Assembly: GCA_037176705.1 (NCBI GenBank)
Contig: CM073895.1
Span: forward strand, 2,046,001-2,110,000
Direction: 5' to 3'
Source: Molossus alvarezi
Taxonomy: Eukaryota > Chordata > Mammalia > Chiroptera > Molossidae
DNA length: 64,000 nucleotides
The notes under the pieces are model-generated. The model worked only from the letters and a program-made list of their open reading frames with translations, was not told the DNA's origin and did no database searches. Within the stretch, counting starts at the first letter, position 1. Each line of letters starts with the position of its first letter. Of this stretch, positions 32,285-44,168 are shown in pieces. A program made the position numbers and the translations under genes.

Positions 32285-33165
32285 CGGTGACATGAGTTTT
32301 GACGAATGTCTACACCATGTACCCATCCTCCCATTCAGGCTATAGCACATGGCCCTCTCTCCGGAAAGTTCTTTCCCACACGTTGAAGGCAAGCCCCCCT
32401 CCCCGCCTCCATCCCAGGCAACCCTCGATCTGATTCCTCTCCCTGCAGACTTGTTTGGATCTGCCCAGCTTCACACAAGTGAAGTACAGGTATGTGCTCT
32501 TTTTGGTCTGGCCTCTCTCTCAGCACAACTATCTCGTGATTCATCTGTGTTGCCTGTGTATCAACACTTTACTCTTCCCAGGGCTGGGTAGTATTCCGTT
32601 ACATTATTGCCCATTGTATCCATTGCCTACACTGATACACTGTATCCATCGTACACACTTTTTATGTCCACCTCCTGTATCCACTGTAAAGATCCATCTA
32701 TTGTGGTTACTTATACATTGTATCCATTACATGTTTGATACATTGTATCTACCGCGTGCATCCATTATACCCACCACTTGTATCTGTCCATCCTAAGGGT
32801 TATATGTGTCTATTGTATATATTAATACATTGTACCCAGCGTGTGGACCAGCCCAGGATGTCTGTGTGGCTGCAGTGTGAACACAGTTGCTCTGCACATT
32901 CACTTACAAGTCTCTGGGTGGCCATGTGTCTTCATTTCTTGAGCAAACAGCTCAGAGTGGAGTAGCTGGGTCCTCTGGAAGTTTACGTTTTAACTTGAAA
33001 GGAACCCGCCAAACTGTCTTCCAGATGGTGCACCGTGTTGTGCGGAGTCCCAGGTGCCCCACGTCCTCGTCAGCACTGGCTCCCGGAGCGCCTTTGATTG
33101 CAGCCATCCTGATGTTTCATTTGCTTCCACATCCACTGGGTTTCTCTGCTCTTGAGCAGGGTCTC
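32285..33165 (-). mobile_element. Old L1M-type remnant (antisense), interrupted by a tandem expansion
   Basis: The series of words follows the antisense L1M 3' region in order: gttttgacgaatgtctacac, ctgggtagtattccgttaca, gcacattcacttacaagtct, gagtggagtagctgggtcct, ccgccaaactgtcttccaga and cagccatcctgatg. The stretch 32605-32845 is replaced by degenerate copies of a tgtatccattg-like word. Confidence 0.7.
32605..32845. repeat. Degenerate cattgtatcc tandem inside the L1 remnant
   Basis: About ten loosely spaced copies of (t/c)attgtatc(c/t)a(t/c)t occur over 240 bp. The word resembles the L1M antisense text attccattgtatgg expected at this place, so the tandem probably grew from the element itself. 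Confidence 0.6.
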
Positions 33166-34194
33166 TGCAGCCTCTGCTCCTCTTCGTCTGCCCCTGCCTC
33201 ACCCCTCCGGCCCTGCGAGCACCAGGTTGATTCCATTCGGCTTCAGCTTGATGCCAAAAGCCTGGGTGCTGAGACATACCCGAGGTGGGGCCGGTGCTGC
33301 TGGGAGCTGAGCCTGTCCTGCACCAGGGGGATCCTGGGACCTCTGGCTGGTGTGGTCTCCTGTGGGGCGTCAGGGCACTGCCCGGAGGAGATGGGGAGCG
33401 AGGCTGAGCTCAGAGGTTGCAGACAAGGGAGGAGGGGAGGGACTTCCTTGTGGGGCCGTGTACATCCCACTCAGGCCCAGGGCCTAGCAGTGTCATGCTG
33501 GACATTCTCTGACGTGGTCGTCACCTTTTTGGGGCCGGGCGGCACAGCTCCGAGCCACAGGGGAGAAAGCTGGGCTCGGGGCGGCTCCGGCGGCTCCGGT
33601 GAGGTAGAGGCTGTGGGGAGGGGGAGGAAATGCATGTTAGCTGGTGTCAGCTCGCCTGGTCTGGGGTCCCGAGTCTAACTGGGTAGGGCAGTGGGCGCCG
33701 GGGACAGAGCGAGGAGGGCACCGAGCTGGTGTGCCACTGTCCTGGTCAGGGCTCATCCTGGTCAGTTTCACAGGTCAGCCAGGAAGTGAGCTTCGAGGGA
33801 CCGGCCCACGGCATCTGTGATCCCAGGTCTCTGTGTCCAGCCCCGGAGCCTGCCCAGAGGGCCCCGCGCACTGGGGTCGTGGCTGGGACTCTCCTGTGGG
33901 GAGTTTCTCCCTGATCTGTGGACTGTTCTAGAAGAGCTGAGGCTACTGGCCAGCATGCACGATGGGGGTGGATGTGGACGAGTGATTTACACACCTCTCG
34001 CTTTAAGCCCTGAACTCTATAAACAGGCCATAAACCAAGGGCAGGCACACAGACCCTTGCCAGGCCCCGCAAGGTGGTGGGCAGGACTTGGGATGCTGCT
34101 CGGAGCCACCGTGTCTGTGGCTGAGCCCAGTCCACGGGGGTCGTCATGGGAGGGACCTCCACCTGGTCAACCAGCATCTCATTTTATGGTTTCT

Positions 34195-34330
34195 CTCCCC
34201 TGCTCTGGGTTTAAGGACTTCAATAAAAGACAACAACTGCCTTCATTAAATAATAATTATTTCAGTTTCTCTTTTAAAAAAATGAACCAGAGACATCCCA
34301 GATGCCAAACTGGGCTCTGATCAGCCCCGA
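34195..34330. promoter_or_regulatory. Candidate conserved non-coding element 3a
   Basis: An AT-rich island contains aataaaagac, cattaaataataattatttc (TAATTA at 34254-34259) and a T/A-rich stretch. There is no repeat match. It precedes a CpG-rich spacer and the larger island at 34640-35050. Confidence 0.45.
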
Positions 34331-34639
34331 TAAGGCGGCGGTGCTGGGACTGAGCCCGGAGCTCGGAAACTCGACGCTCCACGGCCTGGAAATGCAGGAT
34401 TTCCGCTTGGCTTGTGGAAACACCGAGGCCAGCTCCGGGGACCCCGCTCCCGCTTGGCAGTCCCCCCGTGTGGCACGAGGGTTCTGCCCGCGGGGGCCGC
34501 CTGGCTCTTCCCTCTTCCCCTCCGCCCCTCCCGGAAGCGTCCGCGACCCCTGGGCTCTCGGGGCTGCGGCGGGAGCCGGGCACCGGGCCAGCCCGCTCCG
34601 CCTTGCCCACGAGCTCACGGTTCCGCGCTGTCGTGCCCT

Positions 34640-35050
34640 CTCTCGCCTTTGTGCGAAACGTAATCCACAGAATGCCTCCGCGGTAACCCTATCCGCCGAG
34701 CCAGCGATAGCATCGCCGGCCCGCGAGGGCAGGAACTCGCAGGCATGGAGTTAATAATGCCGACTTTCCGAGGAGGAGGCTGGCAGAGGAGGCGGGGGCG
34801 GGAAGAAAGGGCCGTGTGCTGTAATTGGGACCATGTGAACTTCCTCGGAGGAGGATTAGGGGGAAGAGACAGGCCTTGCCCGCGAAGATTAGTTTCAATT
34901 AGACGGGCTGGAGGCGAAAGGCCGGCTCGGTAAAGATTAAAACAAGAAGGAGAGTTTCCGTGGCCCGCGCGGCCAGATCCATTAATTGAAGGCAACGCGT
35001 GTGTGGGGAGCATCGGAAGGGCTGGCGTTAATTGATTTGATGCTGGTTCT
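34640..35050. promoter_or_regulatory. Candidate conserved non-coding element 3b
   Basis: A 400-bp island of unique sequence mixes CpG words (cgcggtaaccctatccgccg, gcgatagcatcgcc) with homeodomain-like words: gttaataatg, ctgtaattggg, agtttcaattagac, ccattaattgaa and gcgttaattgattt. Depletion of simple repeats and retention of both CpG and AT-rich motifs are typical of constrained enhancers. It has no coding potential. Confidence 0.58.
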
Positions 35051-35589
35051 GCTCCCCCACCTCTCCCCACCCCCCACCCCATGCTCTTTCCCATCATGGG
35101 TGCCTGAGGCCATAGGGTGTGGGGGGCAGGCTAGGGCCGAGCCGAGGGGCAGGGGGCAGTGGGCTGCCCATCACCTGGGGCTCTTGTCCTTGGCCGGATG
35201 CCCGGTGTTGGGGTTCCTTCTGGTTGTAGTGCTGGTTCTCCCATGGCCGGGGTGCCCCTGAGAGAGTTCACTCAGCACCTCAAAGGGCTTTGGGTGCTGC
35301 TAGGCCTGGGTGCTTCCTCGCCCCCAGGGCCCTGGACCCCATGCCTTCCTCCTCTTCTTCCTCCTTCCTGGCGAGGAGGCACCTGTCCCAGGCAGTGGTC
35401 ACCGTCTCAGCTTCCTCCCTGGCTCGGGGAGGGGCTCTGCGCTCTGAGGTGGACACAGGCCGGCACTGTGTCTGGCCTGGGAGCCGGCAGCAGGTGCTCG
35501 GGTGAGGCTGTGCCGCCCAGGCCCGCGCCTGGGGGCAGGGCCAGCTGCTCCCCGGCACTTCCTCGGCTGCTCCCCTCCAAGCCGCCGAG

Positions 35590-35825
35590 CACGCCGTGTG
35601 CACGAGTGTTTTATAAATCCTTCCCATTGTCATGACAGCTAAATTATGGAAAATGCATTTTCACAGCTGGTGAGAAAAGCCATTAGCATTAATCAAGGAC
35701 CCGGCCTCGTTGGGATTCGCAGGCGGAGTTCTGTTGGGGAAGTTACGGACGTGCTAAACAGTCATCAGCAGGACTCGTCTGAAACGGGGCCGATCATTCA
35801 TCTTTACGTGATACTTGGGGAGCCT
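35590..35825. promoter_or_regulatory. Candidate conserved non-coding element 4 (SOX and MEIS-type motifs)
   Basis: It contains ccattgt (35624-35630, SOX-type core), tgacag (35633-35638, MEIS/TALE-type), then ctaaattatgg, aaaatgcattttc, ccattagcattaatcaagg and ttacgtgata. It is unique sequence in a GC-rich setting. Confidence 0.52.
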
Positions 35826-36502
35826 CCTTGCTTGGGGCCAAGGGCTGAGCTCACTGCAGGCACTTCGAGGTCACTCTGGCCCCATCCTTTGCTTGGGTGG
35901 GGCTTCTGGTTCTCAGAGGCCCCTTCCCCCGCAGCTAAGGGCCACTTTTCTCTCAGAAGCCGGGCCATGCGGTGCTGGCAATGCCTGTGGTTTGGCTGGG
36001 TCACCGAGCAGCGGACAGGCCATCAGCACAGCCAAGGCCCTCACTGTCCTGCTGTCCACTGGGCCTGCTCACCAGGCATGTGGCCGGGCCCCTCAGTGTC
36101 CTCTGAGCCCAGGGCCACCATGGGTCCTTTCTGCCCTAGCCCCAGTCTTCACAGTCTCTGACCGGTGCTCCGGGGGCTGGTATACAGCAGGTGCTCACAG
36201 ACGCTCACGGTCAGCACCGGCCAGGCCTTTGACGACGTCCAGATTTTGAGAGCTGGCTGCGTTGTCGGGGGGAGGTTTTGAAGTATACTCTTTATTTTGA
36301 AATAATTTTTGATATGAACAAAAATGTTGCCGAGTCCAGGAGTTGCCAGGGCGTTTGTCTTTTCAGGATTCTTCCCAAACCCTGTAACTTCAGTGCACCC
36401 TTGAGAGTATGACCCGGCAAACCCAGAGGGGGTCTGCTCCGGGACTCCTGGCCTGTCCTCGGGACTGTCTGCACACCCACCTCACGGCCCCTTTTGTTGG
36501 CA

Positions 36503-36630
36503 TCCCTGGAACACACACACGCACACATGCGCACACGCGCACATGCACACACATGCATACACGCACACACATGCATACACGCACACACGCGCACATGCAC
36601 ACACGCACACACGCGCACACGCGCACACGC
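36503..36630. repeat. CA/CG alternating microsatellite
   Basis: Near-perfect alternating purine-pyrimidine tract of acacacgcac, acatgcgcacacgcgcac words over about 125 bp, ending in cacacgcgcacacgcg. It has strong Z-DNA potential. Confidence 0.85.
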
Positions 36631-36799
36631 GGCCGGCTGGGCAGGCTCCAGGAGCCATGCTTCAGACCACCCTCTGGTTCACCTGCTAGCGTCCTGTCCT
36701 CAGAGCCTCTCCAGGGACCGCGTGCCGTTCAGGCGTGATGCCTCCTGGTCTCGTCTGGGCTCTGAAAGCCTCTGTCTTTCCTGGTTTTCATGACCTTGG

Positions 36800-37250
36800 G
36801 ATATGTCTATACACTACATATACACATGTGTGTGCACTACCCATGGATGCATATGTGTGTGCACCAACCCATGTGCATACATACGTGTGCGTACAAATCT
36901 GTATATACTTATGTGTGTGTACTAATCCACACGTATGTGTTAATTCGTATATACATGTGCGCACTAACCTGTAAATGCATACATGTTGAACCAACCCGTG
37001 TATGCATATGTGTGCACTAACCCATGTGCATACTAATCCATACATTCATATGTGGGTGCACTACCTATGAATACATAAATGTGTGAACCAATCCATGTAT
37101 ACATATGTGTGTACTAACTCATATACATGCATGCGTGTGTCCTAATCTGTATATACATATGTGTATATGTGTGTGCACTAACCTGTGTGTATCTATGTGT
37201 GTGTACTAATCTGTATAATCACATGTGTGTGCACTCACGCACATATCCAT
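36800..37250. repeat. Degenerate TG/TA minisatellite
   Basis: About 12-14 variant units of roughly 30-37 bp built from gtgtgcactaacccatgt, gcatacatatgtgtg and catatgtgtg words. It continues the alternating purine-pyrimidine character of the tract 170 bp away, but with TA in place of CG. Confidence 0.75.
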
Positions 37251-37929
37251 AGTTTGGGGGTCAGCGAATAGACTTTTTTGGGAGTGACCTAGAGCGGGGT
37301 TGGGCTTGGGCGTGGGGGTTGAGCACACCAGTCATGGAGCTGTTCTGTGTCCCATGTGGGAAGCTGCCTTGGCCGTGGGGACGGCGTGGGGGAGGCTGAG
37401 GCAGGAGGCTGTGGGCTCCTCGCCTGCTGACGGCAGAGAGAAGGAAGAACCAGGCGTCCGGCCGAGACAGAGGCGTCAGTCTCAGCCCGCCGGGGGCCAG
37501 GTCCTCTCAGCCCGGCCACTGGGACCAAGGGCACAGCCTTCTCTTTGCCGTACTGGGCATCACCAGCCTCCAGCTCCTGGTTCAGACAGCAGTCCGCACG
37601 TTTGCTGGTCTCTGGCGGTCAGGGGCAGCTCGGCCCCATCCTTCAGCCCGCCTGCCGCACCCGCTGTCCCCGGGGTGACCCATGGCACTGCTCCCCGGGC
37701 GCCTGGGCCGACAGGTCAGACGCAGCGTCCGAGGACACCTGGGGTCACCCAGCAGGAGGGTGGGCAGCTACCCCACCTCATGCCCCTGTCCTGCAACTGG
37801 CCACTCCTCCTATAAAACCTTGAACCTCAGGGTCTGCGACTTGGAAGTTCCCCGGGAGGGGCAGCGCCCGGAACCTCCGGGTCCAGCCAGCGGCACCTGA
37901 GCGCAGAGCCGGGCCTCACCCCTGACCTC

Positions 37930-38060
37930 GGACTGTGGGGCATCTCTGCCCCAGGCTCCTCATCTGTAACGTGGGGTGATCACGCTCGGCCCACCAACCT
38001 GCAGGGCTGCCGAGGGCCAGGAGGGGGCAGAGCACAGGGAAAACGGTCACGGTCATTGAC
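37930..38060 (-). repeat. MIR-like fragment (antisense)
   Basis: The text ccaggctcctcatctgtaac, gtggggtgatcacg and gcagggctgccgagggccag matches a diverged antisense MIR. The flanking DNA 37260-38696 is otherwise unannotated. Confidence 0.5.
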
Positions 38061-38711
38061 GAGCAGGTGAGGGTATGTGTTTGGGTCATAACCAACCAGT
38101 GGTCATTTCGTGAGGGGAGAAGTGGTATTTCCCACCTTTGTCTGCGGAGGGAGGAGAGGGCTCAGCGGTGGCGGGGCCCCCACAAGGCTGTTCCCACTGT
38201 CCTCACGGTCCCGCCCTGGGAGAGGCAGCCACACAGCTGGGGACCGGGCTCTGGGAGCTGGGCCCCGGCACCCCCAGAACCCCCAGACGGCTGAGCCTGT
38301 CACAGCACCGGTCAGGGGCGGGGGGGCCTCCACAGGCGTCCTCTTGGGTTCGGGGAGTCACCAAAACCATGTTTTCTGTCTCACCCCAGCGGGGACACCT
38401 CAGCTCTGGGGTCCTCTGTTGAGCTCGTGAGGCCGGGACAGGAGGGAGGAGGGGGCAGGAGGAGGAGCCGACACCCGTGTGTCCTCGAGGGACATCGAGG
38501 CCCTGAGCACGGGACTCTGTGCCCCCGGACATGTGACCTCGTGCAGGGGATCTGGGTCCCTGGGGCAAGGCAGGCCGGGTCCCCCGGAGAACCCCCTTCC
38601 TGGGACCAAGTGTTGCCCAGACCTATGTGTCCTCCTCAGTGAGCCCTTCCAGGTCTGGGTCGTGGAAGGCAGCTGAGCCTCCCTGTTGGGGATCAAAACA
38701 CAAGACCCCAG

Positions 38712-38975
38712 CCCTGGCCAGTTTGGCTCAGCGGTTGGAGCGTCGGCCTGCGGGCCGGAGAGACCCGGGTTCGGTTCCTGCTAAGGGCACGTACTTCGGT
38801 TGCAGTTTGTCCCCGGCCCTGGTTGGTTGTGCGGGTGGCAGCCACTCAATGTGTCCCTTTCACATCGATGTTTCTCTCTCTCTCTCTTCCTCTCTCTCCC
38901 TCCCACTCTATCTGTACAAAAAAAATGGAAAAATATCCTCGGGTGAGGATAAAAAAAACAAAACAAAAAAAAAAC
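38712..38975 (+). repeat. VES-type bat SINE with target-site duplication
   Basis: The A-box tggctcagcgg is at 38724-38734 and the B-box ggttcggttcc at 38768-38778. They are followed by cacatcgatgtttctctctc, a CT-rich stretch, atcctcgggtgaggat and an A-rich tail. The duplication aacacaagaccccag (38697-38711) recurs as aacacaagtccccag (38976-38990) with one mismatch. It is the best preserved copy in the window. Confidence 0.88.
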
Positions 38976-38990
38976 AACACAAGTCCCCAG

Positions 38991-41900
38991 TCCTGTACGT
39001 GCCCCTCTGGGGCTCGAAGACCCGGGACCTTCTGCACCCCCAGGGTCCCCTGCGTGGCGTCTGTCGCAGCCTTTCAGGGCCGCCGGCTGGGGGAACCCAG
39101 GCAGGGCCCAGGAGCTCCAGGTGGGGCTGGGTGGGGGCTTCCAGGTGAGGACCCCAGTTCTGGGCGAGGTCTCCCTGGAGAGACTTCCAGGGACAGGTCT
39201 GTGCTGTCCAGACACCAGCGTTTGATGACAGTGGCCTTCTCCTGGGGTCACATACAGGCACAGGCAGCGCTGCTCAGGGCCTCGGGCTCCCGGGGGCCTC
39301 TGAGGGCCGAGGCATCTCCCTCCTTCTTAAAGTCAACACCGCCAGAGACACGTGTCAGAAACTCTCCCGGCCTGTTGGGGGCTGTGGGGAGGAGCCCTTG
39401 GGGACAGGTCAACCTGGGGGGAAGGGTCCTGCCTGCAGGGCACTGGGCTGGGGTCGAGCCCTTGGCTCAGCCTCTGCCGGGCCCCCTGTCTCCTCGCTGC
39501 CGGCAGGCAGGCTGTCCCCTGACCCACCGGCCACCTTTCCTCAGCCCCCCCACATCGAGGACCCTCGAGGACCCTCTCCTTGGAGCTGGGCCGGCCGGAG
39601 GGAGGGTGACTCCAGACGAAAACCCACCCACACTGAGCGTCTCCTGAATGTTCTCCTGGGGGCCCCTGCTCTGCCCCCCCACGTGGAGCTCATGGGGACA
39701 GTGGGGTGGCAGCAGGGAGCAGGACACCCTGATCCGAGCAGGGCCAGAGGCTGTGGGTGGACCAGATGTTTCTGGGGTGTTCTTTACTCTCCGTGAACCC
39801 TGGCGTTTGCCCCACGGAACTGGGCGGTCTCCCGGGGGGCCACTCGTTTCTCTGTCAGCAGGGATCAGACTCAGGTGCCTCCTGTGGGGGTGATTTGCGC
39901 TCCAGTGGGGGCCACGATTCATACCTGGGGGTGCCTGAATGCGGGGCTGACCGGCACCCACGTCTGGGACCACCCCCAGTGCCCAGCAAACACCTGCAAT
40001 GGGGCCGTGTCCCCTGCCGCGTGCAAGGGGCTGCGAGCGCACCTGTTAGATGGGGGAAACCTTCAGGCCGGTGGGCCGGGGTTCACAGGCTCGGCGTGGC
40101 AGACGGAGAGGCCCCTCCCTAAGTGTAAGCCAACGTGTTCCTCAAAGTGCAACACATTCTTGGCCCATCTGGTGAGAAGGCCCCGGGGCTGACGAATGAA
40201 TTGTGCCCTGGGCCACCGGGTCCTGGCCCCGCCCCCGCTGCACCGCCCAGGGTCTGGGTGAGGCCTGTAGCTGGGACCACCCCCAGCCTGGGAGGATGGA
40301 GGCCCCGGGGCTCTGGTAGGTGGGTTCTGGTCAGGCAGAGGCAGAGGCGCTTTGTGGGAGGTCTGCTCCTGTGCCCGGCCCCTCTTAGACGTTCTCTCTG
40401 TGGAGTGGTGCTCGGTGGGGGCGGGGGTCAGCGCGGGCTTCCCGTCCGTGACGAAGGCCACCGGGCAGCCCTCCTCATGGGCGGACGTGCTGGGGGCTCT
40501 ACCCCAGGCGAGTCTTGGGCTCGGCCCTGGCACAGACGGCAGAGCGGGCGGTCCTCGCGTGCCCTGTCCCTCCACAGCGCCTAGCCGCCCCAGGTTTGAC
40601 AAAGTTCACAACCTTTGTAGATGAGATGTCTGGTTCTGGCAGGAGGGTCACCAGCTTGGCCACCGGGCAGTGAGGGACAGGACAGCCCGGTGTGATGCAA
40701 GCAGGCAGCTGCAACCTTCCGCGGGCCTCTGCCCTCCCCTCGCTCCTGGGGCCCAGGTGTCACTGAGACATGAACCCTCGGAAGCAGAGAAGTGACGCGA
40801 AGCCAGGCCAGAGGTGCGGCCGCTGCCGGCTGCAGGGAGGCAGGAGGCCGCAGAGGGAGTTTGCAGGGGCGGAGAGGGGGCATCTCTGGAAGGGGCAGGC
40901 GTCTTCCCAGGGACTCGGGATCGCCCGCCCTGCTGGGGTTTGGCCGGGGTGGGGTCTGTGGCCCTCAACCAACCCCCTGCCTGCTCCCCCGTCACGCACC
41001 CCGCATCCTGCAGGGACACTGCTGGCCGCCTGGAGAGGACCTGGCCCTCTGCAGGGGTGCGGCCTGCAGGGACAGTTGAGGACGCAGGACCCCTGGTCCC
41101 CTCAGGCCCGGAGGGGACTGGGACAAGGACCTAGCAGCACCAGGACCGGTGCCATGAACGGTTTCGAAACTAAATGCCGACCGCGGAGGACCGCAGTGTG
41201 GGGACACGAGCTGCCGTCCAGGGGCTCAGCAGAGCACAGGTGGGGCCAGGGTGCACCCCTGCAGGTCAAAGCCCCCACCTCATGGAGGGGCCTCACCCGG
41301 CCCCACCACCCACTGCGCTCCGAGCCCTAGGGGGCGGGGCGGCTCTGGGGGGCGGCTGTGGGTCCAGCCCGCTTCCCTGAATCAAGAGCATGCAGTTTCT
41401 CCGGGGAGGGAAATGGATATCAACAAACTCCCATCCGCAGATCAAACTGCTTCCTCCTGCCCCAAGGACCCCTTGCTGCACCCCCCCCATCGCCCTGCCC
41501 CCAGCCCTCGGCCAAGGCCCTGTGCATTGGGGCTCAGGCCTCAGAAGGGCAGAGGCACGGGTCTGGGGGACAGGGGCTGCCGACAGCTGATGCCCTCAAT
41601 TTCCAGTATCGGAGTGTCTGGGGTGGGCGGGGGAGAGCTTCAGAGACCACAGGGCACTCGGGCTGCGTCCACCCGGCCTCGGGAAACCCTGCCCTCGCTG
41701 ACACCTGGCCAGAGGGACCAGGCAGCCATGGGGTTGGCCCTGACCGGTGACGTGGCGGCTCACCCCACGGCTGGCTCAGCCCAGACACGCAGATCTGAAG
41801 CCAGTGACAGCTTCTCCCCTTCGGGTGCCGGGGGCGAGCGGTCAGCACCACGAGTCACGGCCCTTCAGAGTGTGTGCGGCTGTGGGAGGTCTCGGCGCTC

Positions 41901-42794
41901 GCCTGGGAGCCTGGGGACCACTTTCCAGAGCACAGAGCTTGTGAGGGACCCGCAGGGCCCCGGCCCCACCCACACAGGCAATTGGGGATGGAGGAGCTGC
42001 CACCCAATCGCACGCCCTTCTCAGTCCAAGGGTCACCTGAGGAGGGCCCAGTGCGGGGGCCGGGGGACCCTCACCAACTCGCTCACCCCTTCATGGGGCT
42101 GGGGATGAGCTCAGCCTCATGGGAAGACCCCCGAGGGGTGGCCCAGATCCCCCCTAAGGCCTCCGTGGTCTGCGCCCTGCCCAGGCCCCTGGCCGGGCTC
42201 CCCTGCACTGTGTCTGGTTTGGCAAAGCCTGACCCCACTCCTGCAGGTGGGACTCCTGGGCTATCGTGGGGCTGCCCCACCCACTTTGGGGGTCGGGGTT
42301 CCTCAGGAGCGAGGCCTGGGGTCTCCCACCTGGGGGGCCCTGGCCAGGCGGAGAGGAGGGAGGGAGGAGTGGGGGGCGTGGACTCCTCTGAGGGCCCTGG
42401 GAGGAGGCGGGGCCACGGAGCCTCAGGGGTTGTTGTCACAGCGCACAGGATGCCCTGAGAGAGGTGACTGCCCAAGGCCACGGGGGGGGGGGGCAGGCTG
42501 GCTTGACCAGGCGTGCCCACCCCCAACAGAGCTAGGGTATGTGGGCACACGGAGATTTGGGGATGAGAGTGAGGGCCTGGGAGGAGAGGGGGAGAGGGAG
42601 GGGGAGGGGGAGGGTAAGCTGCCCAAAGCAGTGGTCTAAGGCCTCACTCAGGTGGGCCCAGCTCTGGGTCCCCTACCCTCTTGGTCTGGGGTGGGGGCTC
42701 CGAACGATCTCCCTGGAGCGGGGCTGCTGCTGGACAGCAAACACTCGGCTCTGCGGCCTGGGAGGCTGGGGGGAGGCGGGAGGGCAGGCAGGCC
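38991..42794. other. Intergenic, unannotated; G12 run at 42482-42493
   Basis: This is GC-rich DNA without a supported gene. It contains a C-poor G12 homopolymer and a gagaggggga purine tract at about 42580-42615. No TAATTA-rich island is present. Confidence 0.45.
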
Positions 42795-44168
42795 TGGCCC
42801 AGCCTGTCCCTGCCTGTCCCTGCCCAGCCTGTCCCTGCCTGTCCCTGCCCAGCCGGGCCCAGCCTGCCCCAGCCTGTCCCTGCCCAGCCTGTCCCTGCCC
42901 AGCCTGTCCCTGCCCAGCCTGTCCCTGCCCAGCCCATCCCTGTCCCTGCCCATCCCTGCCCCAGCCCGTCCCTGCCCAGCCTGTCCCTACCCCAGCCCAT
43001 CCCTGGCCCAGCCCATCCCTGTCCCTGCCCATCCCTGCCCCAGCCCGTCCCTGGCCAGCCTGTCCCTGCCCCAGCCCGTCCCTGGCCAGCCTGTCCCTAC
43101 CCCAGCCCATCCCTGGCCCAGCCCATCCCTGTCCCTGCCCATCCCTGCCCCAGCCCGTCCCTGCCCAGCCTGTCCCTGCCCCAGCCCGTCCCTTCCCCAG
43201 CCTGTCCCTGCCCCAGCCCATCCCTGTCCCTGCCCCAGCCCGTCCCTGCCCCAGCCCGTCCCTGCCCAGCCCGTCCCTGCCCCAGCCCGTCCCTGCCCAG
43301 CCTGTCCCTGCCCCAGCCCATCCCTGTCCCTGCCCGTCCCTGCCCCAGCCCGTCCCTGCCCAGCCTGTCCCTGCCCCAGCCCATCCCTGGCCCAGCCCAT
43401 CCCTGTCCCTGCCCATCCCTGCCCCAGCCCGTCCCTGCCCAGCCTGTCCCTGCCCCAGCCCGTCCCTGGCCAGCCTGTCCCTACCCCAGCCCATCCCTGG
43501 CCCAGCCCATCCCTGTCCCTGCCCATCCCTGCCCCAGCCTGTCCCTGCCCCAGCCCGTCCCTGCCCAGCCTGTCCCTGCCTGTCCCTGCCCAGCCTGTCC
43601 CTGCCCCAGCCCATCCCTGTCCCTGCCCATCCCTGACCCAGCCCGTCCCTTCCCCAGCCTGCCCCAGCCTGTCCCTGCCCAGCCTGTCCCTGCCCAGCCT
43701 GTCCCTGCCCAGCCCGTCCCTGTCCCTGCCCATCCCTGCCCCAGCCTGTCCCTGCCCCAGCCCGTCCCTGCCCAGCCTGTCCCTGCCCAGCCTGTCCCTG
43801 CCCAGCCCGTCCCTGCCCCAGCCCGTCCCTGCCCAGCCCATCCCTGTCCCTGCCCATCCCTGCCCCAGCCCGTCCCTGCCCAGCCCATCCCTGTCCCTGC
43901 CCATCCCTGCCCCAGCCTGTCCCTGCCCCAGTCCGTCCCTTCCCCAGCCTGTCCCTGCCTGACCCTGCCCAGCCTGTCCCTGCCCCAGCCCGTCCCTGCC
44001 CAGCCTGTCCCTGCCTGTCCCTGCCCAGCCTGTCCCTGCCCAGCCTGTCCCTGCCTGTCCCTGCCCAGCCTGTCCCTGCCCCAGCCCGTCCCTGCCCAGC
44101 CTGTCCCTGCCCCAGCCCATCCCTGTCCCTGCCCCAGCCCATCCCTGGCCCAGCCTGTCCCTGCCCAG
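42795..44168. repeat. 1.37-kb GC-rich minisatellite, CAGCC(T/C)GTCCCTGCC units
   Basis: About 85-90 interspersed units of 12-18 bp are drawn from a few variants: cagcctgtccctgcc, cagcccgtccctgcc, cagcccatccctggc and atccctgtccctgccc. The plus strand has almost no A except in 'cag' and 'cat'. Long frames on both strands (for example Pro/Ala/Val/Ser repeats) are products of the array. Variant units occur in repeated blocks, which suggests higher-order duplication. Confidence 0.92.
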
